From: Litorimonas sp964414555
GTDB taxonomy: Bacteria > Pseudomonadota > Alphaproteobacteria > Caulobacterales > Maricaulaceae
Assembly (NCBI GenBank): GCA_964414555.1
Contig: CAYPWW010000006.1
Span: 1-64,000, forward strand
Direction of reading: 5' to 3'
Length of the DNA: 64,000 nucleotides
In this document: positions 37,834-46,590 of the stretch, piece after piece
How the letters are laid out: each line of letters opens with the position of its first letter
Position numbering within the stretch: position 1 is the stretch's first letter
Notes under the pieces: generated by a model
What the model was told of the DNA's origin: nothing
The model's input: only the letters and a program-made list of their open reading frames with translations
The model's database searches: none
Translations under genes and position numbers: made by a program

Positions 37834-39114
37834 CTAGGCCGTCGCCTCTTCAGTCACCTGCGAGTCGACAGTTGGTTTCGAACAGAACTTAAGCAGTGCG
37901 AAATATCCAAGCAAGCCCGATGCGATAGACCCCATAAGGACACCCAAGCGCACAGCGTTCAACTGCTCTGGATCATCGAACGCCAGTGTTCCGATAAACA
38001 GGCTCATTGTGAAGCCAACACCTGTCAGGCAGGCCACGCCGTAGACTTGTCCCCAATTGGCGCCTTCCGGCAATTTCGCCCAACCAAGCTTCACAGCGCC
38101 GTAAGCTAAGGCGAAAACCCCGATTTGCTTGCCCACAAATAGGCCCAACGCGATGCCCAGCGGAAGAGGTGCAATCAGATCAGAGGCCTCAATCCCAGCA
38201 AGGGATACGCCTGCGTTTGCGAAGGCAAAGAGCGGGAGGATCAGGAAAGCGACCCAAATGTGCAATCCGTGCTCTGCGCGCGGTGCAGGGCCCTTCTTGG
38301 GGCGACCTTCTTCATCAAGCCTGCGATCTGTGAGAGGGAGAGCAAAGGCTGTGATAACGCCTGCAAGTGTCGCATGAACGCCGGACTTTAATACACACAC
38401 CCAAATGAATACGCCGATCAACGCATAAGGGAGGATGCGCGTCACATGCATACGATTTAGCCCGAACAGCAGGGCTGTTCCTGCAATCGCCCAGACCAGT
38501 GCAGGAACGGACAGGTCCTGTGTGTAAAACAGGGCAATGATCATGATTGCAGCGAGGTCATCAATAATGGCAATTGCCAAAAGAAAGATCTTCAATGACA
38601 CCGGAACGCGTGATCCCAGCAACGCCAAGATACCGAGTGCGAAAGCGATATCTGTTGCGGCCGGAATGGCCCAACCCTGTAATGCACCAGGGTTGTTCGA
38701 ATTAATTCCGATATAGATGAGGGCTGGGATAGCGATACCGCCGATAGCCGCAAAGATCGGTAAGGCGGCTTTTGACAGTGTTGAGAGTTCTCCCTCAACA
38801 ACCTCGCGTTTGACTTCGAGGCCGATGAGGAAAAAGAAGATCGCCATCAGCCCATCATTAATCCAAAGCAATGCAGGTTTTGCGATTTTAAATTCGCCAA
38901 GCTGAACCGTCACAGGCGCGCTCAGGAAGCCATCATAAAGGGAGGCGAACATCGAATTGTTCGCGAGCAGAGCCAAAACGGCGATGAACATCAACACCAT
39001 GCCTGCAGAGGCCTCTAGGTGAATGAAGCGATTTATCCGGGACACGATGGGTGTGTGTATACCGGACAAAGAACTTTGGCCCGTCGTGCGGGCAGAGGCG
39101 GCTTTAGAAGTCAT
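37834..39114 (-). CDS. nhaA: Na+/H+ antiporter NhaA
   Basis: This 426-residue protein has twelve membrane helices. The NhaA signature NDGLMAIFFFLIGLEVKRE lies near residue 85, the ATDIAFALGIL block near 150, and the ion-binding Asp pair in AIIDDLAAIM. It expels sodium in exchange for protons and could recycle the sodium that SbtA brings in. It is 24 bp upstream of the APC gene and 51 bp downstream of a 30-residue small ORF. Confidence 0.94.
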   Translation of the reverse strand: MTSKAASARTTGQSSLSGIHTPIVSRINRFIHLEASAGMVLMFIAVLALLANNSMFASLYDGFLSAPVTVQLGEFKIAKPALLWINDGLMAIFFFLIGLEVKREVVEGELSTLSKAALPIFAAIGGIAIPALIYIGINSNNPGALQGWAIPAATDIAFALGILALLGSRVPVSLKIFLLAIAIIDDLAAIMIIALFYTQDLSVPALVWAIAGTALLFGLNRMHVTRILPYALIGVFIWVCVLKSGVHATLAGVITAFALPLTDRRLDEEGRPKKGPAPRAEHGLHIWVAFLILPLFAFANAGVSLAGIEASDLIAPLPLGIALGLFVGKQIGVFALAYGAVKLGWAKLPEGANWGQVYGVACLTGVGFTMSLFIGTLAFDDPEQLNAVRLGVLMGSIASGLLGYFALLKFCSKPTVDSQVTEEATA

Positions 39115-39165
39115 GGGCTCACTCGTCGTAAAAGTTGAAATTGCGCCTTGCGGCCCAGATGTTTG

Positions 39166-39258
39166 TTAGGCTGCGGCCATACCTAGAACAAGTGCCAGAA
39201 CGCCGATCAAAGAGAACTCAGCTGAGTTTCGAACAAAGAGTTTGCTTAGGCGTTTCAT
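39166..39258 (-). CDS. 30-residue membrane peptide upstream of nhaA
   Basis: ATG at 39258 follows a clear CAGGAG ribosome site and encodes 30 residues (starts MKRLSKLFVRNSAEFS, ends VLGMAAA). It has a basic head and one hydrophobic helix (about 15-30). It could be a small regulator of the antiporter, a leader peptide, or a pilin-like remnant; I do not recognise it. The strong ribosome site and its position in the nhaA operon are the only support. Confidence 0.5.
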   Translation of the reverse strand: MKRLSKLFVRNSAEFSLIGVLALVLGMAAA

Positions 39259-39301
39259 GAGGTGCTCCTGCGGTGTAGTTGGAGAAATGTGGGATATTGG
39301 A

Positions 39302-39457
39302 CTAGAAAAATGTCGTGCGAGGTGCCGTATTCCCAGCGGACTGAGGGGAAATCGTTCCTGTGATCAACCCACGACGGCGACGGCGACGAATGCGACGCAG
39401 ATTTGCGCTACCAGCTGTCGTTGCTGACTTGGTCTGTTGCGATTGAACTTTTGACAT
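39302..39457 (-). CDS. 51-residue Arg-rich small ORF
   Basis: ATG at 39457 lies 6 bp after GGAG and encodes 51 residues with a Ser/Thr/Gln-rich head, a run of arginines in the middle (RRIRRRRRRG) and a Ser/Thr/Pro tail ending TFF. An upstream ATG at 39469 is in frame but lacks a ribosome site. It precedes the 30-residue ORF and nhaA on the same strand and could be a first-gene or leader peptide. The function is unknown. Confidence 0.4.
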   Translation of the reverse strand: MSKVQSQQTKSATTAGSANLRRIRRRRRRGLITGTISPQSAGNTAPRTTFF

Positions 39458-39530
39458 CGAAAACTCCATGCGTTTGGTTGATTGATGCTTTTAATACGCT
39501 GAGGCTTGCTATAGGTTGCAAATATGTTTT

Positions 39531-39556
39531 CTATATTATTCATAGTTATTTCCTAT
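39531..39556. promoter_or_regulatory. LysR/OxyR-type operator, CTAT-n7-ATAG-n7-CTAT
   Basis: CTAT (39531-39534), ATAG (39542-39545) and CTAT (39553-39556) are spaced by exactly 7 bp. This equals three of the four quarter-sites of the OxyR consensus ATAG-n7-CTAT-n7-ATAG-n7-CTAT and contains the general LysR T-n11-A box. A further ATAG at 39511 is out of register. The site lies 8 bp before the lysR start, which fits autoregulation, and in the 306-bp region shared with the small-ORF/nhaA operon. Confidence 0.6.
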
Positions 39557-39564
39557 ACTGCGTC

Positions 39565-40485
39565 ATGAAGCCCACACTCCGTCAACTTCAATACCTTGTC
39601 GCGCTCAAGGAGACGCAGAGCTTCTCTGCCGCCGCGCGAAAGTGTCATGTGTCTCAGCCAAGTCTCTCAACGCAGATCGCTGATATGGAAGCCGTTTTGG
39701 ATGTGACCTTAATTGAGCGCGGACGGGGACGCGCGCAGCTGACGCCCATTGGACAGGATGTTGCCGCACAGGCCCAACGCGTTCTAGCGGCGATGCGAGA
39801 ACTTCGGATGAGTGCCCGCGATGCGGGTTCCACATTCCGTGGCAATATTTCACTCGGGACACTGCCCTCCGTCGGCCCTTACCTACTTCCCAGTGTGTTG
39901 CGGAAACTACATGCGCAGTTTCCAGAGCTACGGATTGCCGTCCGCGAAGAGTCGACGAATGCCTTGCGCGACGGTCTCGCGTCGGGGCGCTTGGATGTTA
40001 TTATTTCGACGCCGGAAAGCCATCCAGACACACGCTCTACGCCGCTCTTCACGGAACATCTTCATATTGGCGTTGCCACAGATGATGCGCTGGCTTCTGG
40101 GTCGGGACCGGTCACGCTTGAGGATTTAAAAGGACGTCAGGTTTTAACGTTAGGCCAATCGCACCGTCTTGGCATCTTGATCCGCGACATGGCGGAGCAG
40201 GCTGGCGCCGTCGTCGATGATCAATATACGGGCACAAGTCTCGATGCGATTCGACAAATGGCCGAGATGGGTGAGCGCGTGGCCATATTGCCAAGCCTCT
40301 ATGTTGTGTCCGAGGCGCAAGATGATCCGGGTTTATATATTCGACGAATATCCAATCCGATTGCACAAAGAGATATTGCTCTGCTTTGGCGCCCAACCTC
40401 GCCTCTGGCAGAAAAATTTCGAACGATCGCCGAAATTATGAATGATGAAGCGAAAGCTATCCTCAGTCGAATTGCTGAAGCTTAG
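39565..40485 (+). CDS. LysR-family regulator, OxyR-like but without redox cysteines
   Basis: This 306-residue protein has an N-terminal winged helix (MKPTLRQLQYLVALKETQSF, VSQPSLSTQI) and a periplasmic-binding-protein-like effector domain (90-300). The whole sequence resembles OxyR, but the only Cys is Cys27 in the DNA-binding domain. The region where OxyR has its peroxide-sensing pair reads LGQSHRLGILIRDMAEQ. It may sense another signal, such as inorganic carbon or ion state, for the divergent nhaA-sbtAB operon. The ATG at 39565 is chosen because upstream codons run through the operator. Confidence 0.85.
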   Translation: MKPTLRQLQYLVALKETQSFSAAARKCHVSQPSLSTQIADMEAVLDVTLIERGRGRAQLTPIGQDVAAQAQRVLAAMRELRMSARDAGSTFRGNISLGTLPSVGPYLLPSVLRKLHAQFPELRIAVREESTNALRDGLASGRLDVIISTPESHPDTRSTPLFTEHLHIGVATDDALASGSGPVTLEDLKGRQVLTLGQSHRLGILIRDMAEQAGAVVDDQYTGTSLDAIRQMAEMGERVAILPSLYVVSEAQDDPGLYIRRISNPIAQRDIALLWRPTSPLAEKFRTIAEIMNDEAKAILSRIAEA

Positions 40486-40586
40486 AGAAACTCTGAACAC
40501 TGCTTACAAAGACGAAGTCACTAAAGCGCGCGAGATGAAAAAGACGAACCAGGCCTGCCTTTTCAAGTGTAATAACGAGAAGAATT

Positions 40587-42289
40587 TTAACCCGGATTAT
40601 CCAGTGAAATCGTCACAACCCGCCAGTTCTGGTTCGGACGTCCCCGACGTTCTCCAGCGCGACGTGCGTCGTGCCAACCCTTGCCATTAATCATCATAGG
40701 GAGCCTCTTATTCGTCACCTGCCGTATCAGCTCTGCGACTTCTTCTGCGCGCCTTTTGGACAGCCGGACGTTAAAACGGTCGCCGCCAGTATAGTCCGCA
40801 TGCCCTGTGACATAGAGCGCGCGCTTTCCTTGTGCGATTGAGGCCTTGATCCCATTGGGGAGTCCGTTCCACCAGAATTCGACCTCTTTGCGTGCATATC
40901 GTTGTGGATTAGAAGACCGAAAGCCGAAAAATATATTTCGACCATGGCGTGGATGAGGCCGCGTAGCCCCACTCGGCATATTGGAATTACGGCCACTATT
41001 ATTAGTACCAGCGTTACCAGCGTTACCAGCGTTACCAGCGTTACCAGCGTTACCAGCGTTNNNNNNNNNNNNNNNNNNNNNNNNNNNNNNNNNNNNNNNN
41101 NNNNNNNNNNNNNNNNNNNNNNNNNNNNNNNNNNNNNNNNNNNNNNNNNNNNNNNNNNNNTACCAGCGTTACCAGCGTTACCAGCGTTACCAGCGTTACC
41201 AGCGTTACCAGCGTTTTTGCTTCTGATCTTTTTGTAAAGACCTTCGCAAATTTTGGAGACGCCACTAGAGCTGGTAATCGAAGTGATCCGAACTTCCGCA
41301 TTTTTGGTGATGGGTTTAATCATCACCTTGCCGTCTGCACGGATAAACAGCTCGGCTGTAACGCGATGGGATTCATCAGGGGTCCCCAAAAACCCCCAAG
41401 AATAATCATAAGCTTTGTCTGAAAGCTTATCTGGATTCCATTCTGCAACGATGGTCATGCGAACTTCGGGTGGTAGTTTATGAGCACTCTCAACATCAGC
41501 ACTAATATCGACAGTTAACGTATAAGGCATGTTCTCATCGCGCGCCTGAGAATTTAGGCTGGTAATACGGGCAGCCAAAATATTGATACAATCATGCCGT
41601 ACAGTAACTTCGAACTGGGCTTCATATTGCGCGTCGAAATAACTAGATACAGCACTGCGTCGTTTGCCAATAATCGAGAATTTATGAAACGCTGTCGCTT
41701 CGTGATTTGTCCGAAAGTGCTCGCTAATCAGACTCACTGTTTGGCTCGTGAATTTTGGCTGGCGATTTAATTTTTCAGCATCTTTGATCGCAATTTGCTT
41801 CAGCTTCAAATCAGCCGCGCTGTTGAGGCCTTTCAGAACGTCATTCGGCGTTGGGATCCCGCCCGCCATTGAGATTAACTGAATGAGTTTAGCATTTTCT
41901 GCATTCCCCGACGGGCGATATAACTCGACAGCATCGGGAGCGTCTAGACTCTCAACCAACCCGCCCAGATCGAGTTTCGGATCGAAGCCGACGATATCGA
42001 CGCGCGGATCGCTATCAGCGAACAGACCCCGGGCAATGAGGACATCGCCGGGATGTGCGTGGTGCAAAGCTTCTGTGCCGTTGCCGATCTTAGAAAAACG
42101 GTTGGCAAGCGGACCTCGACCAATCGCACCAACCGTGATGGCTTCCGCCAGACGGGGGCCAAAACGATCCGCGTAATCGTCTAGATGACGCGCGGTTTCA
42201 CTGGCACGCGGGTCAATTCGAAAATCAACCGTTTCACGAATGACAGGAAGACAGGCGCAGGCCGTCTCTGATGGGGGTGCATAAGTCAT
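40587..42289 (-). CDS. OmpA-domain protein with (Asn-Ala-Gly)n linker, interrupted by a scaffold gap
   Basis: An N-terminal part of about 358 residues with no recognised domain (starts MTYAPPSETACACLP) leads into Asn-Ala-Gly repeats. The 100-N gap at 41061-41160 sits in these repeats. After the gap the Asn-Ala-Gly frame continues through TNNSGRNSNMPSGATRP into a C-terminal OmpA-like domain with the peptidoglycan-binding pattern GHADYTGGDRFNVRLSKRRA, ending at 40587. The placeholder gap length makes it look frameshifted; it is one gene. There is no signal peptide, which is odd for OmpA domains. The start has a GAGGAG site. It is the last gene of the SARP-linked operon. Confidence 0.75.
41006..41215. 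repeat. Nine-base tandem repeat (TACCAGCGT)n around a 100-N gap
   Basis: At least six copies of the 9-mer flank each side of the gap. Read on the minus strand they encode Asn-Ala-Gly. The unit is a multiple of three, so copy number can vary without frame loss. The true length is unknown because the gap is a placeholder. Confidence 0.9.
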
Positions 42290-42304
42290 GATGTCTCTCC
42301 TCGA

Positions 42305-44035
42305 TTAAACTGTTGTTTTGGCTAATTGCCGCGGATCCATGACGCCCGCGCCCATTTGTGCGCGCGCGAAAGCTGATGTTGTTTTCGGCAGCGGGGTCAG
42401 CAGGTCGAACACGCCCGCGCGGATCGCATGGATATCGCGCGGGCTGTCCTGTGCCGAAAGCCAAGCCGCCGCGAGACCTGCCACATAGGGGCTGGCCTGC
42501 GACGCGCCCGACATGACGGTTGCGCCCCGTCCCGGTGTCTTGCGCCAGCGCGGCGTTGAGCGGGCGGCACGAATACGAAAGCCCGGCGCGCTGAGATCAG
42601 GTTTTTGTCGACCATCTCGGGTTGGTCCAGCCGACGCAAAACTCGCCGGGCCTGTCCCAAATAGATCTTCGTGTGCGGCCCCGACGCTGATCGGCAGGAA
42701 GCCGTTGCAGATACTGCCAATAGTGGAGCTTTCTGAAACATCCTGTTTGGCAAAACGTGATTGCCGCTTACCGCTGCCGTCTCGCTCAATCCAAGCATGA
42801 TAGCGTCCGTCCTCAACAGCTTTGCCGTGGAGCGTAATTTTCCATGTACCAGCCGGCGCGCTCGGGCGCAGAAAGGCCTCGAAATGATGGTCCGGCGTAT
42901 TCGGGTCATAGGCGCGGTGATAGAGCCGCCCGACTTCCGCGCCGTCGCCGCCGTAAAGCGCTCGCGACTGGCCGCGTGCAACAGAAAAACTATCTCTTGC
43001 GCCCGGTGGCGTTATGGAGATTTGAAGGTCATCGCGGTCCGAGTACCAAATTTCTAATTCGTTGGGTGTCGTGTCGCCAGGGTCAACTTCCCAATGAAGA
43101 TCATGCGACTGGCCCGAAAGGACGCGGCCTTGCGCATGTGCGCGAGACAGGCGGTAATTACCCGCCGATTGTACGATCAGTCGATCGGGATGGCTTTCCA
43201 GAAAGCGGTCAAAAGCCTGTTCGACGAGGGTCAGGCCCGTGTGGGGGCCGCCGTGGCGCCCAACGCTCAGGTTAATGACAAGAGGGCGGTCGCCCGCGAC
43301 ATCATGCAGGAAGTCAATCGCTTCCAATAAGCGAACAGAGTCACCCAAATTGGCGAGGCCCGACAGCGGCGCAGAGGCTAGATGTACGACGGCTAGCTTT
43401 GCCTCGGGCGCAAGACCGCCTTCTACTTTACCAATCGTTCCCCGTCGGCTGCCTGCCGCGATGTCCGCGACATGCGTGCCATGCGCGCCTAGTCCGATGT
43501 CAGAGCTTCCGGGATGATAGCCGAGTGTTTTATAAGGTGTCTGCGTCGCAAGGGCGCGATTGATCTGCTCGGCGCGGTGGACTTTCCCATAACCGAAGCG
43601 CGGTGACCGGTGGGAAGCTTCGCCCCGCTGATCCCAGAGTGCGTCGATCCGTGTATTTCCCGCAGCGTCGCGGAAGGCGGGATGTCCAAAGTCAAACCCC
43701 CAGTCGACAATACCGACGACGACTCCTTTCCCGCGCTCTCCGATTAATGGGCGCGGTACCGCAGATTGCGTGGGCTGTCGTTCTGCCGCGATAGCGGGAG
43801 AAAGAGGGCGCTCGAATTGTAATATTCGAGGGGCTTTGACCGAAGCTGTTCCCGGGTCAGCCCAAACGGCTTCGAGATCACGTCGACGTACGCGCACGGT
43901 TTTAATGTCCTCAAACTCGGACATAACGCGCAAGGGCGAGGGTAGGGTTCGTGCCCGCGGGTCTTGGCGAATGATCGCCTCGACCCAAGCGTCTGGATCA
44001 CCCTGCGCAATCAACTCTTTGAGCGCCGGATCCAT
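42305..44035 (-). CDS. Subtilisin-like (S8) serine peptidase, no signal peptide
   Basis: This 576-residue protein has the S8 catalytic triad: Asp111 (GIVDWGFDFGHP), His185 (GAHGTHVADIAAG), Ser512 (SGASQASPYVAGL), and the oxyanion Asn293 (QSAGN). The insert between about 310 and 430 resembles a beta-sandwich. The N-terminal 95 residues are probably a propeptide or docking region. No export signal is visible, so it acts in the cytoplasm or leaves by another route. It overlaps the coiled-coil gene stop by 1 bp (TAATG) and precedes the OmpA-domain gene by 15 bp. Likely substrates are other products of this operon; this is inference. Confidence 0.9.
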   Translation of the reverse strand: MDPALKELIAQGDPDAWVEAIIRQDPRARTLPSPLRVMSEFEDIKTVRVRRRDLEAVWADPGTASVKAPRILQFERPLSPAIAAERQPTQSAVPRPLIGERGKGVVVGIVDWGFDFGHPAFRDAAGNTRIDALWDQRGEASHRSPRFGYGKVHRAEQINRALATQTPYKTLGYHPGSSDIGLGAHGTHVADIAAGSRRGTIGKVEGGLAPEAKLAVVHLASAPLSGLANLGDSVRLLEAIDFLHDVAGDRPLVINLSVGRHGGPHTGLTLVEQAFDRFLESHPDRLIVQSAGNYRLSRAHAQGRVLSGQSHDLHWEVDPGDTTPNELEIWYSDRDDLQISITPPGARDSFSVARGQSRALYGGDGAEVGRLYHRAYDPNTPDHHFEAFLRPSAPAGTWKITLHGKAVEDGRYHAWIERDGSGKRQSRFAKQDVSESSTIGSICNGFLPISVGAAHEDLFGTGPASFASAGPTRDGRQKPDLSAPGFRIRAARSTPRWRKTPGRGATVMSGASQASPYVAGLAAAWLSAQDSPRDIHAIRAGVFDLLTPLPKTTSAFARAQMGAGVMDPRQLAKTTV

Positions 44036-44823
44036 TAGTCGTTAGAAACGGAGGGAAACAGAACGTCGAAATGTTCAGGCATTTCGGCTTTGATCTCGGC
44101 CTCGAACTTCGCGTGCAGCGCATCAAGTTTGGTGGAAAATTTTTCCTTTACCTCTGTGGGGAGCTTTTGAAGCGCCGCGATATGCTCATCCGCGCTCGTC
44201 GCGTCCAAAGAGGCAGGCGACATGACACGCGTCATGATGTTCAGAGCCTGAGTCCGCGCGGCGTCCTTAAAGGCAAAATCCGTGTCGAAATCTTTGCGGT
44301 TTAACGGCTCGACGGCCTTGGCAGCGAGGGTTTCGACGCGCGTTTCTAGAATATTCACCCGGTTTGTCCGCGTCTCTAGTCGGCCTTCTGTATTTCTGTG
44401 GAGGCGTTTTTCTTCCGAGAGTTTTTCGCGCAAATCCGCACGGGCAGCCTCTGTTTTGGCCAGTTCGCGGCGCAAACTGGCAAGCTCTGTTGGGTTGGTG
44501 GGTGGAGTGGGGTGAGTGCTTTCTATGGGCTCCGTGCCTATATCTGGCGCTATCTCCTCTTGAGCAGTGTCTTCCGGCGATGTTTCCTTCGCGTCTTGCA
44601 GGGCGATTTCGAGGGCTGTGATTTTGGCGTTTGCCGCGGTTAGGGCTGTGGCTTGGTTTGATTTTTCTGCGCGCAAGTCGCCGATATCTTTGGCGATTTT
44701 TTGTATGAGCATCAGGGAGACCCCCTGATTTTGTGCCCCGAGCAGCGTCAGCTCAAGAGCCTCGTGCATAGGCAAGTGTTGTTGCGCCATCATCAGAGGG
44801 AATATTTGATTGCGATTGAACAT
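44035..44823 (-). CDS. Coiled-coil protein of unknown function
   Basis: This 262-residue protein has a hydrophobic N-terminal helix region (1-50), a long heptad-patterned segment at about 50-75 and 115-175 (ELAKTEAARADLREKLSEEK) split by a Pro/Thr-rich linker (STHPTPPTNPT), and a helical C-terminal part. A strong CAGGAG precedes the ATG. It could be a scaffold that places the subtilase encoded next to it. No family was recognised. Confidence 0.7.
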   Translation of the reverse strand: MFNRNQIFPLMMAQQHLPMHEALELTLLGAQNQGVSLMLIQKIAKDIGDLRAEKSNQATALTAANAKITALEIALQDAKETSPEDTAQEEIAPDIGTEPIESTHPTPPTNPTELASLRRELAKTEAARADLREKLSEEKRLHRNTEGRLETRTNRVNILETRVETLAAKAVEPLNRKDFDTDFAFKDAARTQALNIMTRVMSPASLDATSADEHIAALQKLPTEVKEKFSTKLDALHAKFEAEIKAEMPEHFDVLFPSVSND

Positions 44824-44919
44824 GCTTGCGCTCCTGTGAATTGATTATTTATTGGGTAAGTAAGTCCCTCCGGCAGAGGTCTGCCGAAGGAAATGTTAGG
44901 GCCTTGGGGGGCGTCTGGG

Positions 44920-45360
44920 TTAACCCAATTCCGTCACCACATCCGCAAAAGCAGGGGTGCCGCTTACCTGAGCGGTGAAACCCGAGACGAATTTTGTATT
45001 GAGACCTGCCCCCGTTCGAAGTTCGGGTGCTTTCGCCATCTGTTCGGCCAAAGCCTCGCGGATAGAGTTGGCGGCGGCCTCACGGACTGTGATCTTCTCG
45101 GCAGGTGTGAGCCTAACATAAGTTGGCGATTCTTTCTCCAGACGGGCTTCCGTCATGAGCTTAATGCTCGTGTCGAGTTCCTCACTTAGGTCCGATTTGG
45201 CGCGGCTTTCTTTTCCGACTTCTTGGGCGTGCATGATGGCCAGAATGTTTTTGACCTCCGGGTCTTTGACAAAGGCGTTCATCATGACGCCCGTCTGTAG
45301 CTTTCGAGGGACCCCGTTGCCGAGCGACAAGTACGGCATTAATTTCATGAAATTATTCAT
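44920..45360 (-). CDS. Unknown 146-residue protein of the SARP-linked operon
   Basis: It starts MNNFMKLMPYLSLGNG and is mostly helical and charged in the middle (residues 55-105), with a C-terminal Gly/Thr-rich tail. No signal peptide or known motif is visible. An AGGAAAAG ribosome site precedes it. Like other products of this operon it begins with an Asn/Met-rich head, similar to MFNRNQIF and MNGFNNMN of its neighbours. The function is not recognised. Confidence 0.65.
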   Translation of the reverse strand: MNNFMKLMPYLSLGNGVPRKLQTGVMMNAFVKDPEVKNILAIMHAQEVGKESRAKSDLSEELDTSIKLMTEARLEKESPTYVRLTPAEKITVREAAANSIREALAEQMAKAPELRTGAGLNTKFVSGFTAQVSGTPAFADVVTELG

Positions 45361-45403
45361 GGTCTTTTCCTTTCGTTGTGTGACGGATCAGGTGGAGCTG
45401 CTG

Positions 45404-46068
45404 TTATTGTTGTTCATCAGCATCATCATCATCATCATNNNNNNNNNNNNNNNNNNNNNNNNNNNNNNNNNNNNNNNNNNNNNNNNNNNNNNNNNNNNNN
45501 NNNNNNNNNNNNNNNNNNNNNNNNNNNNNNNNNNNNNNGCGACCTGTGAGGCGAGCTTGTCGTAATTCGCTTTGGCCTGCTTCTGACGCAGGGCGAACTC
45601 GCGTTCCGTCTTGGCGACGGCGGCGTTGAATTTTTGCGGTGTGACGAAACCTTGCCCACCAAATTTGACGCGCATGGCTTGACCGGTGCTGCTTTGCAGA
45701 ACGACCGTTTTCTTGCCGCGGGCACGGGCGATTTTGGGCCGACGCTTGGTCTTCCACTTGGCCTTACTGACCTTGACGCCGCGGCGACGCAGGCGGCGGC
45801 GGCGACGGGATTCACCATCGAAATTTTCGGCGCTCTCATAATCGTCGTCTTCATCGTCCCAGCTTTCGTCGACGGACTCATATTCGTCCTCGTCGTCATC
45901 CCAGCTTTCGTAGTCGTCGTCCTCGTCGTCCCAGGACTCGCCGGCGAAGTCGGCGCTGTCGTAGTCGTCGTAATCGTCATACTCGTGGCTTTCGCCTTGG
46001 GATTGTGCTCCCGAAAGAGCTGCAAGTTGCAGCAGGGTTTCGGGATTCATGTTGTTGAAACCGTTCAT
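45404..46068 (-). CDS. Acidic-then-basic low-complexity protein, interrupted by a scaffold gap
   Basis: ATG at 46068 has a good AGGAG site and overlaps the previous stop as ATGA. Residues 1-27 are ordinary. Residues 28-85 are Asp/Glu/Tyr/Trp-rich with SWDDEDDDYES occurring twice. Then come arginine- and lysine-rich stretches (RRRRRLRRR, KWKTKRRPK) and a helical part up to the gap at 45439-45538. After the gap, reading the GAT repeat as poly-Asp gives an end DDDDDADEQQ at 45404; the ATG frame would end at 45388. Nothing was recognised by family. The charge pattern suggests a condensate-forming, nucleic-acid-binding or surface polymer protein. Confidence 0.6.
45421..45538. repeat. CAT trinucleotide repeat next to a 100-N gap
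   Basis: Six CAT units (45421-45438) run into the placeholder gap. On the minus strand they read Asp (GAT) or Met (ATG) codons. The repeat probably caused the assembly break, so its real length and the frame after it are unknown. Confidence 0.8.
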
Positions 46069-46589
46069 GATTGACTCCTGTGTTCCGCCGGATGGCGTTC
46101 GGTTCGTGATGTGCCCCGACTATCCGGCGCGGGGGACTTCTGGTCGCGCAGAATTCTTTGAATGACAGGCAGAACGAAGCGCTCGAAACAGCGCTCATCT
46201 GGCAAGAAAGCGCCCGGGCGGCCTTCGCCGACGCATTGCGTGCAATCAGGGTCTAGACCCCAGCACTCCGGGCAAGCGCCCAAAGCACAGGCGATCATCG
46301 CCATATGCTCGGTCTGGGCGGAGTAGGCCTGATGTAAGACTTCGTCCGAAGGTGGCGCTGTCTGTGGCGCCAGCTGGCGCGTTTGAGCACGTCGCGGTGC
46401 AGGTGTCTTTGAAAGTGCCTCACGAGACACTTTCGCGCCTGCCTGACCTTTGACGCTGAGCAGCTTGGCCAGCGCATGCAGGCGTTGCAGTTCGGCGCGG
46501 TCCGCAATCCCCGCCATCTGGCCGAAGGCATCCAGCCAGGGCGGATCCTCGGGGAGCGGCTGAGGCGATATGTGAGGCGTAGCCTGCAC
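46065..46589 (-). CDS. Unknown protein with a CxxC-type zinc-ribbon-like motif
   Basis: It has about 174 residues if it starts at the GTG just after the upstream stop; ATG 46664 would add 25 residues but overlaps the previous gene by 74 bp. The C-terminal half has the Cys cluster ALGACPECWGLDPDCTQC followed by VGEGRPGAFLPDERCF, a pattern like small zinc ribbons (DnaJ-type or rubredoxin-like). It overlaps the acidic/basic gene by 4 bp. The function is unknown. Confidence 0.6.
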   Translation of the reverse strand: MQATPHISPQPLPEDPPWLDAFGQMAGIADRAELQRLHALAKLLSVKGQAGAKVSREALSKTPAPRRAQTRQLAPQTAPPSDEVLHQAYSAQTEHMAMIACALGACPECWGLDPDCTQCVGEGRPGAFLPDERCFERFVLPVIQRILRDQKSPAPDSRGTSRTERHPAEHRSQS

Positions 46590-46590
46590 C

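Noticed and set aside
40442..40690. Short plus-strand frame after the LysR gene
   Set aside because: It overlaps the LysR end and the OmpA-domain coding end, with no ribosome site or family-like sequence.
40727..41060. Frameshift with Thr-Leu-Val repeats joining an odd hydrophobic tail
   Set aside because: It arises only from the arbitrary gap length; the Asn-Ala-Gly frame leads to a proper OmpA domain.
41006..41215. CRISPR-like array
   Set aside because: The repeat is a plain nine-base tandem with no spacers and encodes Asn-Ala-Gly in frame.
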